Shown: in pieces, positions 1 through 8,091 of the stretch
How positions within the stretch are numbered: position 1 is the first letter of the stretch
Layout of the letters: each line of letters starts with the position of its first letter
Assembly (NCBI GenBank): GCA_002305235.1
Contig: DBQL01000073.1
Coordinates: 925-9,427 of the forward strand
Direction of reading: 5' to 3'
Source: Prevotella sp. UBA1395
GTDB taxonomy: Bacteria; Bacteroidota; Bacteroidia; Bacteroidales; Bacteroidaceae
Length of the DNA stretch: 8,503 bases
Position numbers and translations under genes: made by a program
Notes under the pieces: model-generated
Database searches by the model: none
What the model saw: the letters and a program-made list of their open reading frames with translations, nothing else
Told to the model about the DNA's origin: nothing

Positions 1-9
1 ACGATTCTT

Positions 10-40
10 TTTGTACGTTAAAAGTATATGCCTACCTTTG
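10..40 (+). promoter_or_regulatory. Bacteroidota-type promoter for the SusC/SusD operon
   Basis: TTTG at 10-13 is followed, after 19 bases, by TACCTTTG at 33-40. This matches the known Bacteroides primary sigma factor consensus (-33 TTTG, -7 TAnnTTTG, spacing about 19-21), including the C that often follows the -7 box. Transcription would start near 46-48, giving a leader of about 50 bases. The leader is AT-rich, in sharp contrast to the GC-rich genes, and holds a perfect 8-base palindrome CTAATTAG at 62-69. I see no riboswitch-like fold. Sequence upstream of base 1 is missing, so an operator further upstream cannot be judged. Confidence 0.75.
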
Positions 41-95
41 CAAGCCTGTTTTAAGGATATTCTAATTAGTAATCTGACTATCAGTGACACTCAGA

Positions 96-2906
96 ATGAA
101 AAAAATGAAAAAAAGCGTCAGGCTCACGTCGGTGATGACTTTGTCGGCCATGCAACTTTTGAGTTCAACGGCACTTCACGCGGAAGACCGCCATGTTGAG
201 ACCTTAACCCCACCAGTGAACGTTTCGGGAGAAAATCCGGTTGAGAAAACAGACAGCGCGCGTTATCAGGCACCTGTCAACCTGAACGAGATTGTCGTTA
301 CAGGCCAAGGCAGTGCCATTCAGAAGCGCCGACTGTCATCAGAGGTCACCACCGTCTCGGCAGCCGACCTCGCCCGGTCGCCCTCATCGCGCTTGGATCA
401 GGGCCTTCAGAACCTGCTGCCCAACGTGCAGGTAACCCTCACCAACGGTCAACCCGGCACCACCTCGATGATCAAGGCCCGCGGACTGTCGTCGGCCCTG
501 ACCAACTCCACGCCCGTGATCTATGTCGACGGCGTGCGCATGGACAACCTCAACACCGGCACCACGCTCATGAACCGGCTCACCGAGACCCTGCTCGGGG
601 GCAATGTCGATGGTGCGACGGCGGCTTCAGGCTCCATCTCCGACATTCCCGTGGAGAACATCGACCACATAGAATATGTGTCGGGTGGCGCGGCCACCAC
701 GCTCTATGGCTCCGACGCGGGCAACGGCGTGTTGCAGATCTTCACCAAGAAGGGCGGCAAGGGTCGCTTCTCGGGGTCGGCGGGCGTGGAAATCGGCTTC
801 GACACGCCCAACGCGCAGTATTATTATTACGACCGTACCAAGGACCTGCTCAACCAAACGGGCTTCGAGGAGAAGTACCGGCTGTCGTTCTCGGGTGGCA
901 ACGAGCGCAATGGTTACAGTCTCGGGGCCAGCATGAGCCGCAACACCGGCATCGTGATCCACAACAATAACGAGCAGAAGAAATACGAGCTGCGTTTCGG
1001 CTCGCACCTCCGCATCAACAACCTGCTGGAGTATCAAAACTCCTTCGGGCTTACCGCCGCCGACTTCCGCCGCAGCCGCAACGGCAACGAGGGCACCTTT
1101 ACCGGCCTGTGGGTCACCGAAGGAAGTGCCGCGGCCTATTTCACCTACACCGACGCGCAAGGCAACCGACGCAGTTTCAACCCCGACATCGACGCTGCCG
1201 ACGACTATGAGTATGCCCGGCTCAAGGAGTTCTGCGACCGTGCCGAGGCCCTGCAAAACAACAAGGAGAGCGTCAAGCGGTTCCAAACCTCACAGCAGTT
1301 TATCTTCACGCCGCTCCAAAACCTCACCTTCAAGGGTATCCTCGGTGTGGATTATCGCGCCACGACCAACAAGATCATCCAAACCAACGAGTATCTCATC
1401 CACACGCAGGTCAAGCCGGCGGGCACCGACGACAGCGGCAGCATCTCCAATTTCGACCGCACCTATTTTGGCGTGACGGCCGACATCAACGGCCAGTTCA
1501 AGTATTATTACAAGTCGTTGGCCAGCAATATCCTCTCTGCCGGATTCCAATATTTCAACACCCGAGACCATCAGTCGGTCTATACGGGCAAGAACGTGCG
1601 CGACGGCGCGCAAATCATGTCGGGTGCCGGAACGCTCATCGCCGACGAGTGGCTCACCTATCTTCATAACTATGGTGTGTACGTGCAAGACAACTTCGGC
1701 ATCCTGAACCGCTATTATCTCGACCTCGGGCTGCGCATGGACTACAACACGGCCTTCGGCGACAACGTGGGGTGGCAGGCATATCCCAAGATCGGACTGT
1801 CGTATATCCTCTCCGACGAGCCGCTGATGCGCTCCATCACAGACCGCGGATGGGTCACGCAGGCCAAGGTCTTTGCCAACTATGGTGTTGCCGGCACCTA
1901 CCCGCCGGCTTTTGCCTATCAGAAGACCATTGCCATCTCGTCGTTCCAAGGCAATCAGGCGGGTACCTTCGGACACGTGGGAAACCCCGACCTCGGTCCC
2001 GAGAAGAAACACTCCTACGAGGTGGGCATCGTGGCCTCACTGCTGCGCAACGTGATCTCGGTGGGGGCCACCTATTATCATACGCTCACCAAGGGCGCGC
2101 TCTTCTCGCTGCCCACGCTGCCCTCGAGCGGCCAGACATCTACCTATCTTGCCAACGTGGGTGAGATTCGCAACCGCGGATGGGAGCTTAGCCTCGGGGT
2201 GAACTTCTTGCAGAGGCGCGACTGGCGCGGATCGTTCAACGTATCACTCAACACCAACGACAACCTCGTGCTCTCTACCGGCGGCGCGGTGCCCTTCGGC
2301 ATCGGCGGATTCTCGGGCCGTACCATTCAGACCGTGGTCGAAGAGGGCAAGCCCCTCGGCTATCTCCGCGGCTCACGCACCACCCTTAACGCCGACGGCA
2401 CGCTGGCCAAGACCGAGTATCTGCAAGACTTGGGCAACACCATGCCCAAGTGTTACGGCAACTTCGCCCTCCACCTGTCGTGGCGCAAGCTCGGACTCCT
2501 CGTCTCGGGCGATTATCAAACGGGCAACTACGTGCACTCCTTCGACCGCCAGTTCCGCTTCGCGCGCGGCGTGAAAGACCCCGATATTCCGGCCGCGGCA
2601 CTCAAGGGCATCACCCAAGCCATCTCGTGGCTCGACTTTACCAACTTCTTTGTGGAGAAGGCCGACTTCCTGAAGATTCGCAATATCAGTCTCGACTATA
2701 CGTGGGACTTCGCGCACGGACCCATCAGGAGCCTCGACCTCGGACTGCATTGCTACAACCCGCTGTCGTTTACCGCCGCCTCCGTAGACCCCGAGGCCAT
2801 CCTCTCGGGCGCGCTCTCGCAGGGAGCGGTGGCCACGCCCGGACTGAACTATGCCACCTATTCGGCCCCGAGGCAGTTTGTGGTGTCGGTCAACATCAAT
2901 TTCTAA
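96..2906 (+). CDS. SusC/RagA-like TonB-dependent outer membrane receptor
   Basis: This encodes a predicted 936-residue outer-membrane beta-barrel that would import oligosaccharides using TonB-transmitted energy, with the SusD-like lipoprotein downstream as lid. Residues 1-29 form a Sec signal peptide (basic start MKKMKK, hydrophobic stretch, probable cleavage after ALHA). A TonB-box-like LNEIVVTG lies at 63-70. The plug domain follows to about residue 222, with VIYVDGVRMDN in its middle and LYGSDAGNGVLQIFTKKGG near its end, the usual SusC plug signature. The remainder is barrel, ending in the outer-membrane signal FVVSVNINF with terminal Phe. Start: ATG 96 gives a clean signal peptide; in-frame GTG 84 and ATG 105 are alternatives. 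It is shorter than typical SusC proteins (about 1,000 residues or more) because the carboxypeptidase-regulatory-like domain normally before the TonB box is absent. The substrate cannot be read from sequence; the adjacent lyase hints at rhamnogalacturonan fragments. Confidence 0.93.
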   Translation: MKKMKKSVRLTSVMTLSAMQLLSSTALHAEDRHVETLTPPVNVSGENPVEKTDSARYQAPVNLNEIVVTGQGSAIQKRRLSSEVTTVSAADLARSPSSRLDQGLQNLLPNVQVTLTNGQPGTTSMIKARGLSSALTNSTPVIYVDGVRMDNLNTGTTLMNRLTETLLGGNVDGATAASGSISDIPVENIDHIEYVSGGAATTLYGSDAGNGVLQIFTKKGGKGRFSGSAGVEIGFDTPNAQYYYYDRTKDLLNQTGFEEKYRLSFSGGNERNGYSLGASMSRNTGIVIHNNNEQKKYELRFGSHLRINNLLEYQNSFGLTAADFRRSRNGNEGTFTGLWVTEGSAAAYFTYTDAQGNRRSFNPDIDAADDYEYARLKEFCDRAEALQNNKESVKRFQTSQQFIFTPLQNLTFKGILGVDYRATTNKIIQTNEYLIHTQVKPAGTDDSGSISNFDRTYFGVTADINGQFKYYYKSLASNILSAGFQYFNTRDHQSVYTGKNVRDGAQIMSGAGTLIADEWLTYLHNYGVYVQDNFGILNRYYLDLGLRMDYNTAFGDNVGWQAYPKIGLSYILSDEPLMRSITDRGWVTQAKVFANYGVAGTYPPAFAYQKTIAISSFQGNQAGTFGHVGNPDLGPEKKHSYEVGIVASLLRNVISVGATYYHTLTKGALFSLPTLPSSGQTSTYLANVGEIRNRGWELSLGVNFLQRRDWRGSFNVSLNTNDNLVLSTGGAVPFGIGGFSGRTIQTVVEEGKPLGYLRGSRTTLNADGTLAKTEYLQDLGNTMPKCYGNFALHLSWRKLGLLVSGDYQTGNYVHSFDRQFRFARGVKDPDIPAAALKGITQAISWLDFTNFFVEKADFLKIRNISLDYTWDFAHGPIRSLDLGLHCYNPLSFTAASVDPEAILSGALSQGAVATPGLNYATYSAPRQFVVSVNINF

Positions 2907-2933
2907 AGCGTCAACCCCAAGTCACGCAGTCCC

Positions 2934-2972
2934 CGGCCGCCCGGCCGTCGGCATGTCTTGCCCGCACGGGCA
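2934..2972 (+). promoter_or_regulatory. Tandem GC-rich hairpins in the susC-susD spacer
   Basis: The 137-base gap between the two genes holds two small hairpins: CGGCC (2934-2938) with GGCCG (2943-2947), and TGCCC (2959-2963) with GGGCA (2968-2972), both with four-base loops. The second competes with an alternative GGCA/TGCC pairing (2950-2953 with 2959-2962). No U-tract follows, so these are not ordinary terminators; they could stabilise mRNA ends or lower downstream expression. I see no TAnnTTTG promoter in the gap, so the SusD gene is probably read from the upstream promoter. In GC-rich DNA such short stems can arise by chance. Confidence 0.35.
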
Positions 2973-3043
2973 GCGCGCCACACGCCTCGCGCCAAATGGC
3001 ACAACAAGGCACCGCGGGACTGCAACAACCATCATAAAACATC

Positions 3044-4468
3044 ATGAACTACAAGAATATCATCCTGAGCGCGACAACGGCGCTCACCACACTGTGCTCG
3101 TGCAGCCTCATCCAGCCCGACGACATCGTGAACCCCAACGTGGACGAGGAGACTTATCTCAAATCCACGGGAGCCATGACGACGTGGGTCAACGGCACCA
3201 ACCAGAAGTTTGCCGTCAACATCGGCTACTGGTGCCAGATGGTGGAGATTCTCTCCGACAACTATTTCAACAACTATACCCGCAGCAGCAACGTGTTCGA
3301 CATTCCGCGAATACTCTACACCGACGATGACGTGGTGGCCATGCAGCGTGCCGTGGGCACCATGCGCGAGATGGCCGACTATGGCATCGAGACCGTATCG
3401 CGCGAAGACGCGCCCACCCGCGCGCAGCTCTTCAACCTCTACACCGTCAAGGCTTACGGCTCGCTGCTCGCCGGCGAGACATTCGTCGGACTGCCCATGA
3501 CCTCGGGGGGCGACATCCATCCGTGGCAGGAGCACCTGCAACAAGCCCTTGAGACGCTCGACAACACGCTCACCTACGGCGCCGATGCCTCCGACAGTGC
3601 GTTTGTCTTCACCCTCAAGGCCCGGGCCTGCTATGCCCTCGGCCGGCGCGACGAGGCCGTGAACATGGCCCGCCGCTCGCTCCGGCTCGATGCCAACCTG
3701 CTGCATCAGGTAACCTTCGACGGTGCCAACTCGATCAACAGCGACATCCAGCAGGCCGTGTGGCTCAACTGGTTTCAGCCGCTGCCGCGACTCGATTTCC
3801 TCGACCCCAAGTATTTCCAGCTCACAAGCGACGAGCAACGGCCCATCACACTGGCCAAGGCCGAGGAGAACTACCTCATCATGGCCGAGGCCGCCGTGTC
3901 GCAAAACGACCTCGCCACCTGCAAGACCCTGCTCTCGCAACTGCTGGACTTGGTGAAGAGCCGACCGGTGCAGACACAGCTCAACGACCAGTTGGAGAAG
4001 CGCGACAACGGTGTGTACAAGGTCTATCCCAACGATCCATCGCTCCGCGTGCGTGCCTCGGCCGACGACTCGCTGCGCTCCGCACTCATCATCGACCGGC
4101 AGGCTCCGGCACTCATCACCGTGCCCTATATCTCGGGAACGTCGGTCACGCCCGCGATGATCGCGCAGACCGACAGCCACGACGCAATGCTTGAACTGAT
4201 ATACCTCATGCGTCAGGAGATCTTCATCTGCGAGGGGCGACGCGTGACCGACCTCGGCATTCGCCTGCCGGTGTGCGAGGTGGAGGCCGCCCATGCCTCC
4301 AATGCCGCCGGGTATACCACCGCCCGCATCCCGGAGTTTATCCCTCTCGGACAGGAGATGGACGCCTTCACCGTAGACGAGGCCACCAAGACCGTGACCA
4401 TCAAGCATAACATGAACCGCGTCATCGTGAGTCACCGCACGAGCAGCGACGTGGTGCCCTTCGAATAA
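3044..4468 (+). CDS. SusD/RagB-like glycan-binding outer membrane lipoprotein
   Basis: This encodes a 474-residue predicted surface lipoprotein that binds oligosaccharides and caps the SusC-like barrel encoded upstream. A lipoprotein signal peptide ends in the lipobox LCSC with acylated Cys20, and acidic residues follow (QPDD at 23-26, DEE at 34-36), loosely resembling a Bacteroidota surface-export signal. Family signatures are a TPR-like helical region around 186-214 (LKARACYALGRRDEAVNMAR), the ENYLIMAEA helix near 274-282 typical of SusD proteins, and the C-terminal LMRQEIFICEGRRVTDLGIR near 386-405, equivalent to the usual R.ElaFEG.R..DL motif. At 474 residues it is somewhat short for SusD (usually 500-600) but has both ends. 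The start is ATG 3044, preceded by A-rich sequence as is usual in this phylum. It is probably in one operon with the receptor. Substrate is unknown; pectin fragments are inferred from the neighbouring lyase. Confidence 0.9.
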   Translation: MNYKNIILSATTALTTLCSCSLIQPDDIVNPNVDEETYLKSTGAMTTWVNGTNQKFAVNIGYWCQMVEILSDNYFNNYTRSSNVFDIPRILYTDDDVVAMQRAVGTMREMADYGIETVSREDAPTRAQLFNLYTVKAYGSLLAGETFVGLPMTSGGDIHPWQEHLQQALETLDNTLTYGADASDSAFVFTLKARACYALGRRDEAVNMARRSLRLDANLLHQVTFDGANSINSDIQQAVWLNWFQPLPRLDFLDPKYFQLTSDEQRPITLAKAEENYLIMAEAAVSQNDLATCKTLLSQLLDLVKSRPVQTQLNDQLEKRDNGVYKVYPNDPSLRVRASADDSLRSALIIDRQAPALITVPYISGTSVTPAMIAQTDSHDAMLELIYLMRQEIFICEGRRVTDLGIRLPVCEVEAAHASNAAGYTTARIPEFIPLGQEMDAFTVDEATKTVTIKHNMNRVIVSHRTSSDVVPFE

Positions 4469-4511
4469 GATGGCGGCGGTCGTTGCCGCCCGCCGCCCGC
4501 CACATATCAAG

Positions 4512-4560
4512 ACAACCATCCCACGAGGTCTACGAGACCCCGTGGGATGGTTGTTTGTTA
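4512..4560 (+). terminator. Strong hairpin terminator of the SusC/SusD operon
   Basis: A near-perfect inverted repeat starts 44 bases after the SusD stop. Fourteen bases (4512-4525) pair with 4541-4554, one A/C mismatch follows, then GGTCT (4527-4531) pairs with AGACC (4535-4539) around a three-base ACG loop: 19 pairs in 43 bases. The right arm runs into the T-rich TTGTTTGTTA on the + strand, so it best terminates SusD transcription. Read from the other strand it lies 65 bases past the lyase stop and is followed only by a weak T-rich run, so a bidirectional role is possible. A smaller hairpin, GGCGGC (4472-4477) with GCCGCC (4485-4490), sits just after the SusD stop. Confidence 0.85.
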
Positions 4561-4619
4561 TGCCGCCGGCCTCGCCACGGCATCATGGGACGTGAGCGTG
4601 GCTCGTTGCCGTCATGGCG

Positions 4620-7600
4620 TCATCGTGACATCACCTTGCGACCCTTCACAATAACGATGCCTTTATACGCCCTACCCACACGTTGTCCTTGCAGGTTGTG
4701 GCGCACATCCGCGTCGGTCGGCACGGCCTGCACGGTCTCAATGGCCGTGGCTGCGTCGAAGCCCACAAACTCCTTGGTGCCGGCAGAGGTCGGCAGCAGC
4801 AGGTAAGCCTTGTGCGCCGGCAGCGTCGTGCCGCCGGCAGCGCGATAGAATCCCACGCCTTGCGAGCCCGAGGCGAGCACATAGCTCGTGGCATCAGCAC
4901 CCTGAACGATCACCGTGGGTTGGTTGACCCCCACCAAGAGGTTGTCGGCCTGTTGCGTCATCGACGGCAGAGTGGCGGGTATGGCGTAGGTGCCCGGTGT
5001 GCCGCGCAGCAACACCCCGGTGCCGGCCGGCACACTGTACACCTCGCGCAGCGCCACGCCGCCATTTTGTGTTCCGCTCACCACATAGGCACGGAGCGAG
5101 CCGGAGAGCGTCGAGAAGTCGAGCGACTGGGCGCTACACAGCGTCGACAGCCCCGAGGCGCCGATGGTGACCGTTGCCGGCATGCCGTAGATGGTCACAT
5201 CTTGTATGGCCATGTTGTCGCCGCTGAGCCGCAGGTCGAGATTGGTTGTCGTCGCCGTGGCACGTACGGTATATACCGTGCCGCTGCCAATCTCGGTCAC
5301 CGCATTGCCGTCGGCGTCATAAAGGTTGCCCGAGAGCACGGTGATGGTCTGCGCGGCCTTGCGCGCGAAGCTGACCTTGATACGCTGGTTGTTTTCCAGA
5401 TTGAGCACAGAGAAGAAGTATGGCCCCCAGTCGTACTTGGTGTTGCCCTGACCGTAGATGCCGTTCTGAAAGGCTGCCACACTGTTGGCGCGCAGCCAGA
5501 AGCCGTAGCCGAGCTTGGCAGTATTGACCACGCTGCACGCGAACCGTCCGTTGAGCGTGTAGGTGGTATCCGGTGCCACGATGTCATTGAGCAGCGACAC
5601 CTCGCGCGCCGCACCCTCGGGAGTGTATTGCACGGCCGTGTTGCGCGTGAGATACACGCTACCTGCCGCCGTGGCCCACCGGCCGAAGGGATAGCTCTCG
5701 GCCGGTTCCACGGTGTGGTTGGTGGCCGATGCCGTGTCGGCCACGGCCACGTCGGCCATGCGATAGCCCACGTGTGGCGGCTGGTTGTAAGCCGTCTGCT
5801 CCCACTGCGTGCCCATGCGATAGATGTGGTCGGTGAGCAGGCAGGGCACACGGTAGTCGGTGGGTATGGTGGTGGTGAAGATATTGAGCGAGCACGAGTC
5901 GGCCCCGTTCCAGAAAATCATCTCCTCACGCCAGTCGCCGAGGATGTCGCCCGTGAAGCAGGGCGTGCCCTTGGTGTCGTGACACGTCTTGCTGTTGCCG
6001 ATAGCATATAGGTTGAGCTTGTCGATATACATTCTCGAGGTGCCGTTGCCGTTCCATTTCTCGAGATACGGACTGTTGTGCCCGCTGATGTCTCCCAGCA
6101 GCTCGTCTTGCAAGTCGCCGTCCCAGTAGACCCTGAAATTATAGCTCGGCCGATAGCCCGAGATGGAGTCGCCCCTCACGTCATAGACCGTGCCGTGAGC
6201 CGACTCCCACATCTCCGCTCCGTCGTGGGTGCCATCCACGTCGGCCGCCATGCCACGCCCGGTGTCTCCGGAGGCCGTGCGGCGGTTGATGATCACGCCG
6301 GTGCGAGCGTCGCGCAGCGTATAGCCGTAGGGCGAGGCCTCGTGCACGGCAAACACCTCGAGCCCGGGGCGGTCGGGGTCGAGGTCGCCCACATGCAGAG
6401 CGTCACCATGTCCCAGTCCGGTGGAATAGAGCAGCCACCCGTCATGGTCTATCGTGGCCGAGCCGTAGATAATCTCATCGGCCCCGTCGCCATCCACGTC
6501 GGCCACGCTCAGGTTGTGATTGCCCATGCCAAAGGCCGTGAAATATCCGTTGGAAGGGTCAACGGTGTTGGTGGAATAGGTCTTGGAGGAAGTCACGCCG
6601 TTGGCATCGACATGCTGTACGGCGGTCTTTGACACGCTCTTGTGGAGCCAACAGGTCGACAACTGCCTGCCGTCGTAGTTGACAGCCCACAGGCAGCTGG
6701 CCGCATAGTATCCTCGGCAGAACACCGCCGAGGGCCTGATGCCGTCGAGACAAGCCACCGCGGCAAGGAAACGGTCGCCGCGATTGCCGAAAGTGTCGCC
6801 ATAATAGTTGTTGGCAAACCCATTGGCCGCGGTCGTGGGATTGCCCACGCCGCCCTCGCGGTTGGGGTTGTAGAACGTGGTGGTGACGGCCTCGCCCGTC
6901 TCGCCGCTGAATGCCGTGAGGTACTCGGGACCCATCGAGGGCACGCCGTCGGCACCCACATAGCTCTTGCTGTTGTCGGCCGCACGAATCTCCGCACGGT
7001 CGCCCACCGCGGTAACATAGCGGCCCGCGGCATCGGTGGTGCCCGGCGCGGTCTTGCACAGCAGCTCGGCCTTGCCGTCGCCATCGAAATCGTAGAACAA
7101 AAACTGGTTGATATGCTCGCCGGTACGCACATTGTTACCAAGGTTGACGCGCCAGAGCTGCGTGCCATCGAGCTTGTAGCAGCCGAAAATGGTCTTTCCC
7201 GTGAAGCTCGGCATGTTGGTCGACTCCATCGTGGGCATCCATTTCACCACCAGTTCCACCTCGCCGTCACCGTCGGCATCGGCCACGCTGATGTCGGTGG
7301 GGTAATAGGTGTAGGGTGTACCGTTGAGTGCCACGTCGCCGGCCGGCCGCGATAACCTGACCTGCTTGTAGACATTGTCCCAAGGGGTCACCGTCTTCGA
7401 CTCGTCTACCGGCACGCCATCGGCATCGACGGTGACGATCTTGTAGGTGTTGGTGGGCGCGTTGTCGAGGTCGGTATAATTGGTCTTGGTGAAACTGCCC
7501 AGCAGCGTGCCATTGCGGTAGAGCCGATAGGCATAGCCCTCGGGGTCGCCGGGCAGGTAGCGCCATGAGAGAAAGTTGCCCGAGGTGGTGCTCACCGCCA

Positions 7601-7757
7601 CCAGTCCGCGGTCGAACTTCTCCTGCCGCATGGCCGAGAGATTATAATCGGGCTGTGCGGACAACGGAGTGCCGACACCCATCAGGAGCATCAGTGCCAA
7701 GAGACAGCCGTGGGCCGACATGACCCGGCGAGCGTAAGTGGGTAGAGACAGTTTCAT
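4620..7757 (-). CDS. Secreted rhamnogalacturonan lyase, PL11 family, with C-terminal extension
   Basis: This 1,045-residue enzyme is predicted to cut the rhamnogalacturonan I backbone of pectin by beta-elimination, outside the cytoplasm. Residues 1-34 are a Sec signal peptide (cleavage after LSA). Residues about 46-668 match family PL11 (B. subtilis YesW/YesX type) throughout: RGLVAVSTTSGNFLSWR, then beta-propeller repeats with calcium-binding-type loops DADGDGEVEL (160-169), DFDGDGKAEL (223-232) and DVDGDGADEI (420-429), plus GNHNLSVADV, YSTGLGHGDALHVGDLDPDR, GDILGDWREEMIF (603-615) and YNQPPHVGYR (657-666). YesW-type enzymes are about 600-620 residues; the remaining 380 form an unrecognised beta-rich stretch (about 695-858), a second module (about 860-998) seen on other Prevotella secreted proteins, and a tail NLQGQRV..AYKGIVIVKGRK that may be a sorting or anchoring signal. 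It converges with the SusD gene and appears to be a single-gene transcript. The start is supported by a Shine-Dalgarno and the signal peptide. Confidence 0.93.
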   Translation of the reverse strand: MKLSLPTYARRVMSAHGCLLALMLLMGVGTPLSAQPDYNLSAMRQEKFDRGLVAVSTTSGNFLSWRYLPGDPEGYAYRLYRNGTLLGSFTKTNYTDLDNAPTNTYKIVTVDADGVPVDESKTVTPWDNVYKQVRLSRPAGDVALNGTPYTYYPTDISVADADGDGEVELVVKWMPTMESTNMPSFTGKTIFGCYKLDGTQLWRVNLGNNVRTGEHINQFLFYDFDGDGKAELLCKTAPGTTDAAGRYVTAVGDRAEIRAADNSKSYVGADGVPSMGPEYLTAFSGETGEAVTTTFYNPNREGGVGNPTTAANGFANNYYGDTFGNRGDRFLAAVACLDGIRPSAVFCRGYYAASCLWAVNYDGRQLSTCWLHKSVSKTAVQHVDANGVTSSKTYSTNTVDPSNGYFTAFGMGNHNLSVADVDGDGADEIIYGSATIDHDGWLLYSTGLGHGDALHVGDLDPDRPGLEVFAVHEASPYGYTLRDARTGVIINRRTASGDTGRGMAADVDGTHDGAEMWESAHGTVYDVRGDSISGYRPSYNFRVYWDGDLQDELLGDISGHNSPYLEKWNGNGTSRMYIDKLNLYAIGNSKTCHDTKGTPCFTGDILGDWREEMIFWNGADSCSLNIFTTTIPTDYRVPCLLTDHIYRMGTQWEQTAYNQPPHVGYRMADVAVADTASATNHTVEPAESYPFGRWATAAGSVYLTRNTAVQYTPEGAAREVSLLNDIVAPDTTYTLNGRFACSVVNTAKLGYGFWLRANSVAAFQNGIYGQGNTKYDWGPYFFSVLNLENNQRIKVSFARKAAQTITVLSGNLYDADGNAVTEIGSGTVYTVRATATTTNLDLRLSGDNMAIQDVTIYGMPATVTIGASGLSTLCSAQSLDFSTLSGSLRAYVVSGTQNGGVALREVYSVPAGTGVLLRGTPGTYAIPATLPSMTQQADNLLVGVNQPTVIVQGADATSYVLASGSQGVGFYRAAGGTTLPAHKAYLLLPTSAGTKEFVGFDAATAIETVQAVPTDADVRHNLQGQRVGRAYKGIVIVKGRKVMSR

Positions 7758-7764
7758 TCGGCAT

Positions 7765-7770
7765 CCTCCT
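7765..7770 (-). promoter_or_regulatory. Strong Shine-Dalgarno of the PL11 lyase gene
   Basis: On the minus strand AGGAGG sits seven bases before the ATG at 7757-7755, an ideal ribosome-binding spacing that fixes the start. Strong Shine-Dalgarno sequences are uncommon in Bacteroidota; the other starts in this window have A-rich leaders instead. Confidence 0.6.
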
Positions 7771-7974
7771 CACTCCAAAAATTCCGTTTGGAAAAAGCCG
7801 TGGAGGCATCCACTTCCTCGGTGTGGCTCACTGTTGCCGAACCGGTTTTCGCGTCACCAGCAAACGATATCGTGAGCAAGGTGCGCAGAGGCCCTTCTGC
7901 TGTCGCCACGCCGTGCCGATGGGGCCGGGCGCGGAGACAAGAGAGCTGTGTGTAGGGCACCTTCGCATGTATGC

Positions 7975-8002
7975 GGTTCTTGATGTAAGTGTACAGGTTC
8001 TT
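7975..8002. repeat. GGTTCTT direct repeat with 21-base period
   Basis: GGTTCTT occurs at 7975-7981 and again at 7996-8002, a start-to-start distance of 21 bases, or two DNA helical turns, so both copies face the same side. This geometry suits a dimeric activator that binds direct repeats. It lies about 220 bases upstream of the lyase start. The repeat is only 7 bases, so chance is possible. Confidence 0.35.
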
Positions 8003-8091
8003 ATCCCGAACTCAGGTAAAAAAAAGCATGACCGAACGGGCGTAACCGGATGATGTGCATCGGGGGAGCCGGGAAAAAAGGAGGCGCGCGA

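Noticed and set aside
11..199. A 62-codon + strand frame at the left edge
   Set aside because: It covers the receptor promoter and runs out of frame into its signal peptide; no sign of translation.
820..835. Short TAT/TTA-rich run encoding consecutive Tyr residues in the receptor
   Set aside because: Four Tyr codons in a row are normal for a beta-barrel strand or aromatic girdle; not a regulatory repeat.
627..2012. Two long minus-strand open frames under the receptor gene
   Set aside because: They are shadows of the receptor: Val- and Gly-rich low-information sequence with no domain, signal peptide or promoter.
3032..4519. A 495-codon minus-strand open frame antisense to the whole SusD gene
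   Set aside because: It mirrors the GC-rich codon pattern of the SusD gene, has no recognisable domain, and the + strand protein has clear lipoprotein and SusD motifs.
4683..6011. A 442-codon + strand open frame inside the lyase
   Set aside because: It is rich in Arg, His and Gly, as expected for an antisense shadow of a GC-rich gene; the lyase on the opposite strand is unmistakable.
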